Source: CAJINA01 sp964647585 (GTDB lineage Bacteria; Desulfobacterota; Desulfobacteria; Desulfobacterales; CAJINA01). From it: a stretch of 64,000 nucleotides of DNA. The stretch covers positions 1 through 64,000 of the forward strand of contig CAZYGG010000006.1 of NCBI GenBank assembly GCA_964647585.1, read 5' to 3'. Below the pieces are notes generated by a model. That model saw only the letters and a program-made list of their open reading frames with translations. It was not told the origin of the DNA and searched no databases. Position 1 is the first letter of the stretch; each line of letters begins with the position of its first letter. Of this stretch, positions 60,852 to 64,000 are shown piece by piece. The position numbers and the translations under genes are program-made.

Positions 60852-62177
60852 ATGCCTGACTTGAAAAAACTCGCAACGCTGATAAAGGAACTTGAAGACC
60901 AGACGATTGTCTGCATGCGCTGCGGCCTCTGCCAGTCGGTTTGCCCGGTTTTTGAAAATACCGGAAGGGAGTCCGATGTGGCCAGAGGGAAACTGGCCCT
61001 ATTGGACGGTCTTGCAAAGGAGATGCTTGCAAATCCTGCCGAGGCCTCTGAGCGCCTGAACAAATGCCTGCTGTGCGGTTCCTGCGCGGCCAGTTGCCCC
61101 AGCGGTGTCAACGCAATGGAGATTTTTATTAAAGCCAGAGCCGTCCTCACTGGTTATGCAGGCTTGCCGCCGGCCAAGAAGTTGCTCCTCAGGAAAATGC
61201 TGGCCCATCCGGCAATATTTGACCGACTGCTTGAATGGGGCGCCCGCGCACAAAAAATAATCTCACGCCCGGTAAGCGACATTCTGGGAACATCGTGCGC
61301 GAAGGTGGCCTCGCCCTTGGTGGGCAACCGCCATTTTGTACCACTGGCCGCTGCGCCGTTCCACAAATCAACTCCCTCGCTGGACACCGGCAAAGGTGCC
61401 AGCGGCCTGAAGGTGGCCTTCTTTCCAGGCTGCCTGCTTGACAAGTTCTTTCCTCACATCGCCCGGGATGTCGTCGACGTTCTGACGCACCACGGGGTTG
61501 GCATCTGGATGCCCCCGGGCCAGGGGTGCTGCGGCATACCCGCGATCTCTTCCGGCGATATGTCCTCCTTTGAAAAACTGGCGATGCATAACCTGGAATT
61601 GCTGGGGTCACGGGAAACCGACTATATCGTCACTGCCTGCGCCACCTGCACGGCCACCCTCAAAAAAATATGGCCGGCAATGCTCGGCAACATCCCGTCC
61701 GAGTACAAACAACAGGTAGCCGCGATTTCTGAAAAGACCATTGACATCAACCAGTTGATTTTCACGCATATCGGAATTGAAACAGCCCCAGCAAACAATT
61801 CGTCCCCGCCGGTGAACGTTACCTATCATGACCCCTGCCATCTAAAAAAATCACTCGGCGTTCACCGGGAACCGCGGGAACTGGTCAAAGCCTGCCGGGG
61901 ATACCGCCTGGTAGAAATGGATGACGCCGACAAATGCTGCGGTATGGGCGGAAGCTTTAATTTGCAGTATTATGAAATATCGTGTAGTATCGGCGCCCGG
62001 AAAAGGGAGCGTATTGTGGAGACCGGCTGCAGTATTGCCGCAACCGGGTGTCCGGCATGTATACTCCAAATATCCGACATGCTCTCGCAGTCCGGGCACG
62101 CCATCAGCGTCAAGCATCCGATCGAGCTTTACGCGGAGAACATAAGAAATTATGACCGTACGTCTAAAGCCCATTAA
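60852..62177 (+). CDS. GlcF-like (Fe-S)-binding subunit
   Basis: A 441-residue protein: CMRCGLCQSVCP near 19-30 and CLLCGSCAASCP near 73-84 hold two 4Fe-4S clusters; CCG segments follow (GCCGIPAISSGD near 220-231 and KCCGMGGSFN near 361-370). It transfers electrons from the GlcD-type flavoprotein to the membrane. It overlaps the GntR gene by 26 bp. Confidence 0.92.
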   Translation: MPDLKKLATLIKELEDQTIVCMRCGLCQSVCPVFENTGRESDVARGKLALLDGLAKEMLANPAEASERLNKCLLCGSCAASCPSGVNAMEIFIKARAVLTGYAGLPPAKKLLLRKMLAHPAIFDRLLEWGARAQKIISRPVSDILGTSCAKVASPLVGNRHFVPLAAAPFHKSTPSLDTGKGASGLKVAFFPGCLLDKFFPHIARDVVDVLTHHGVGIWMPPGQGCCGIPAISSGDMSSFEKLAMHNLELLGSRETDYIVTACATCTATLKKIWPAMLGNIPSEYKQQVAAISEKTIDINQLIFTHIGIETAPANNSSPPVNVTYHDPCHLKKSLGVHREPRELVKACRGYRLVEMDDADKCCGMGGSFNLQYYEISCSIGARKRERIVETGCSIAATGCPACILQISDMLSQSGHAISVKHPIELYAENIRNYDRTSKAH

Positions 62178-62865
62178 ACCCCAGCGGATCTCAGATCAAG
62201 TCTTTGAACAGCTCAGGGAACTTATCTTCAGAGGTGAATTAAAACCCGGCGAAAAAATGATGCCGGAAAGAGAATTGGCCACGGCCCTGGACGTCAGCCG
62301 GACAACCGTGAGAGACGCGACCAATAAGCTGGTCGCCATGGGTTTGATCGAACAAAAACAGGGTCAGGGCACGTTTGTAAGCATGCCGGACAACCGGAGC
62401 ACCAGCTTTCTGGCCCAAGCCATGAAGTCGCAAAATGCCACCCTGGAAGACCTGTTGGAAGTCCGCATGGGACTTGAGTGCAACACGGCGGCGCTGGCCG
62501 CCAGACGGGCTACTGAGAAAGACCTGCAGATCATGCGGGCGCATATCGATGCAATGGATTCGGCTGTCAGCGCCGGGGGGCTGGGCTCCCAGGCCGATGT
62601 TGCCTTCCATATGTCCATTACGTATGCTTCCAAAAACCCTGTCCAGGTTTTCGTGATGAAGCGCTTTTATGATTTTCTGTTTCTGGGGATTAAAGAGAAC
62701 CTGCAACGCCTGTATGAAAAACCGGAAAACATTGAATCGATTATGGCCCAGCATAAAAAGATCTTCGAAGCAATAAAATCAAGAAATCCGGAAAATGCGT
62801 TTGACGCCATGCAGTATCACATTCGATTCGTCATGGACTTTTTTCGAAATCGCAGCACCGCCTGA
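62152..62865 (+). CDS. FadR-subfamily GntR regulator of lactate genes
   Basis: A 237-residue regulator: N-terminal winged helix (LIFRGELKPGEKMMPERELATALDVSRTTVRDATNKLVAMG) and C-terminal FCD ligand-binding domain (EDLLEVRMGLECNTAALAARRATE near 99-122). It sits at the end of the lactate cluster and overlaps the Fe-S subunit gene. The TGGTNNTACCA operators at 59225 and 59381 are the expected sites; lactate or a related acid is the probable inducer. Confidence 0.9.
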   Translation: MTVRLKPIKPQRISDQVFEQLRELIFRGELKPGEKMMPERELATALDVSRTTVRDATNKLVAMGLIEQKQGQGTFVSMPDNRSTSFLAQAMKSQNATLEDLLEVRMGLECNTAALAARRATEKDLQIMRAHIDAMDSAVSAGGLGSQADVAFHMSITYASKNPVQVFVMKRFYDFLFLGIKENLQRLYEKPENIESIMAQHKKIFEAIKSRNPENAFDAMQYHIRFVMDFFRNRSTA

Positions 62866-62905
62866 TATTAACCCCGCAAAAAAACAACCCGCGCAGCAGC
62901 CCGGC

Positions 62906-63196
62906 ATGGCTTCTTTTCGCATACCCGCTGATGAAATTTCCAGGCGCATATCCACTTTTCAAAAATACCTGCGTACCCAGAAGCTGACCGCAGCCCTGCT
63001 TGTTCAGCGCATCGATCTGCTCTATTTCTCGGGTACGGCCCAGTCCGGCTGCCTCTATATTCCTGCCAGGGGAGAGCCCGATCTGTTCGTTAAGCGCTAT
63101 CTGCCGCGGGCGGCGGCGGAATCGCCTGGACTACCCATATTCCCCGGCCAGCGGCTCGGGGACCGCGGTGGCGTTTCCCTGCGGGGCCGGGCATAA
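62906..63196 (+). pseudogene. N-terminal fragment of an M24 peptidase (Xaa-Pro dipeptidase/creatinase N domain)
   Basis: A 96-codon frame with ISTFQKYLRTQKLTAALLVQ, RIDLLYFSGTAQSGCLYIPA and GEPDLFVKRYLPRAAAESPG matches the start of creatinase-type M24 peptidases. The reading shifts near 63150 and the catalytic pita-bread domain is missing. It is thus a remnant, directly after the GntR gene, perhaps once part of that operon. Confidence 0.7.
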
Positions 63197-63536
63197 AAAA
63201 CTACTGGTTTTCTATTTAGCCTTGATCCTGATGGGTGCCTGTTAGCAGACCGAATAGATCGCACAGCAAAAAAGAGAAATTACGGGAGCAGAGAAGGAAA
63301 AGGACAAAGACCGTACTGGAGAATACCCCGGCAAAAAATGTGTCCCATTTGCGTTGGAGTGGTGTTTCTTGTTGACAGGAACCTTTTAATAGGTGCCAAT
63401 ATCACAAATCTGTTAAAACTGCATGTATGTTTAGGACATCTTAACCGCGAACTATTGCCAAAAGTGCTTAGTTTACCCGGAGCTTTTTCAACCGGGGAAT
63501 GCGTTTGGCATTTTTTTATGAACGGAAAGTGCGCTC
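63197..63536. other. Intergenic region between a gene remnant and a convergent gene
   Basis: About 340 bp without a recognisable gene, probably eroded sequence left by the deletion that removed the M24 catalytic domain. No repeat or terminator stands out. Confidence 0.35.
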
Positions 63537-63947
63537 CTATATTTCCTTGAAAACCTTGGCGAGCGATTCCCCCGCCACGTGGATTTTCCATTCATTGAGG
63601 TAGCCGAACGGGGTTGTCTCAACGGTATAACCGGTATTTTCCAGGCGGTCGATCACTTCCGCGACCAGTTCAGCGGTGAATTCCGGGGGCGCCTTGCTGG
63701 TGGAGAGATGGCCGAAGGAGTGCAGTACCACGGTTTTGGTGCCGAACTTACCCGCCAGCCACTTGATGTTTTTTAGAGCCTTGGTCAGTACCTTCTTGCG
63801 GCGTTCCACATCCTCGGCCTCGCCGTGGTAAAAAACGATCACTGCATTTACCACCTCTTTTTCATCATGGTAGTCGGGGACATCTGCAAGGGTCTTTTCA
63901 AACGGTTTGAACCAGAAGGAGGGAGCGTAGAACATTAAGAGCTTCAA
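63537..63947 (-). CDS. Free-standing threonyl-tRNA synthetase editing domain protein
   Basis: A 136-residue protein matching the editing domain found in archaeal ThrRS (D-aminoacyl-tRNA deacylase fold): KLLMFYAPSFWFKPFEKTL opening, VVLHSFGHLSTSKAPPEFT near 72-90 and TTPFGYLNEWKIHVAGESLAKVF near 111-133. Alone, without the catalytic synthetase, it probably clears mischarged Ser-tRNA(Thr) or acts on D-aminoacyl-tRNA in trans. The ATG lies close to the window end, with the usual start context partly unread. Confidence 0.85.
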   Translation of the reverse strand: MKLLMFYAPSFWFKPFEKTLADVPDYHDEKEVVNAVIVFYHGEAEDVERRKKVLTKALKNIKWLAGKFGTKTVVLHSFGHLSTSKAPPEFTAELVAEVIDRLENTGYTVETTPFGYLNEWKIHVAGESLAKVFKEI

Positions 63948-64000
63948 GTAGTACCTCGCGAAGGATTTTATGTTGGTTATAGCGTTTTACGAAAAGATGT

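Noticed and set aside
1..64000. tRNA, rRNA or CRISPR arrays
   Set aside because: No cloverleaf, ribosomal segment or regularly spaced repeat-spacer array was recognised on reading; a tRNAscan or CRISPR search would settle it.

Overview
The window looks like a chromosome segment of an anaerobic, Sec-decoding bacterium of the Desulfobacterota, most likely a sulfate reducer of the Desulfobacterales type. This is inferred from gene content: a lactate-oxidation cluster of GlcD/GlcF plus LUD proteins, a large BcrA/D-type activase, TRAP transport, several sigma-54 circuits, an FmdE protein, CoA-transferase/GNAT fusions, and two genes that only make sense if an in-frame TGA is read as selenocysteine. 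No rRNA, tRNA or CRISPR array was recognised.

Layout. 0-6 kb: small Cys-rich membrane protein, prenyltransferase-like alpha-barrel protein, hexapeptide acyltransferase, CoA-transferase/GNAT fusion, CNT nucleoside transporter. 6-9 kb: mobile mystery protein A/B pair (regulator plus Fic protein) beside a 230-bp repeat element, then a methyltransferase. 9-12.5 kb: metal-chelate ABC importer with FmdE. 12.7-26.4 kb: mostly housekeeping or accessory genes (D-aminoacylase, M23 peptidase, selenoprotein MsrA, MscS, nitronate monooxygenase, inositol-phosphate synthase with a TIM-barrel isomerase, vWA lipoprotein pair, TauE/SafE protein, UbiA prenyltransferase).

26.6-40.5 kb is the most unusual part: two head-to-tail minus-strand operons. 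Each has a near-consensus sigma-54 promoter and the same pair of upstream repeats at the same spacing, and a divergent sigma-54 activator lies at their head. Operon 1 encodes a small unknown protein, DUF1638, HAD, a GrdB-family selenoprotein with a UxxC motif, a second DUF1638, an AhpD-like protein, DUF2284, a CFeSP-type Fe-S/DUF3786 protein and RidA. Operon 2 encodes a LigA-like helical protein, a cupin, a paralogue of the small unknown protein, an Fe-S/flavin reductase-like protein, HAD, flavodoxin, a nitronate monooxygenase-like protein, a MetE-like zinc methyltransferase and an EamA protein. A cobA/btuR fragment follows. I infer a regulated reductive pathway acting on an unidentified small molecule (C-N, C-S or C-halogen cleavage with methyl transfer is a guess). 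A 1400-residue double-ATPase activase (40.7-45.0 kb) lies next to it, between copies of a degenerate repeat.

45.7-56.3 kb: two divergent SDR/CoA-transferase genes, a PAS-type sigma-54 activator, and a sigma-54-promoted SDR plus DctPQM TRAP operon with tandem TGTATC-N6-GATACA enhancer-like sites. This looks like uptake and CoA activation of a hydroxy or keto acid. 56.4-62.9 kb: lactate utilisation genes around two FadR/GntR-type operators, with their probable regulator at the end. The right edge holds a truncated M24 peptidase and a free-standing threonyl-tRNA editing domain.
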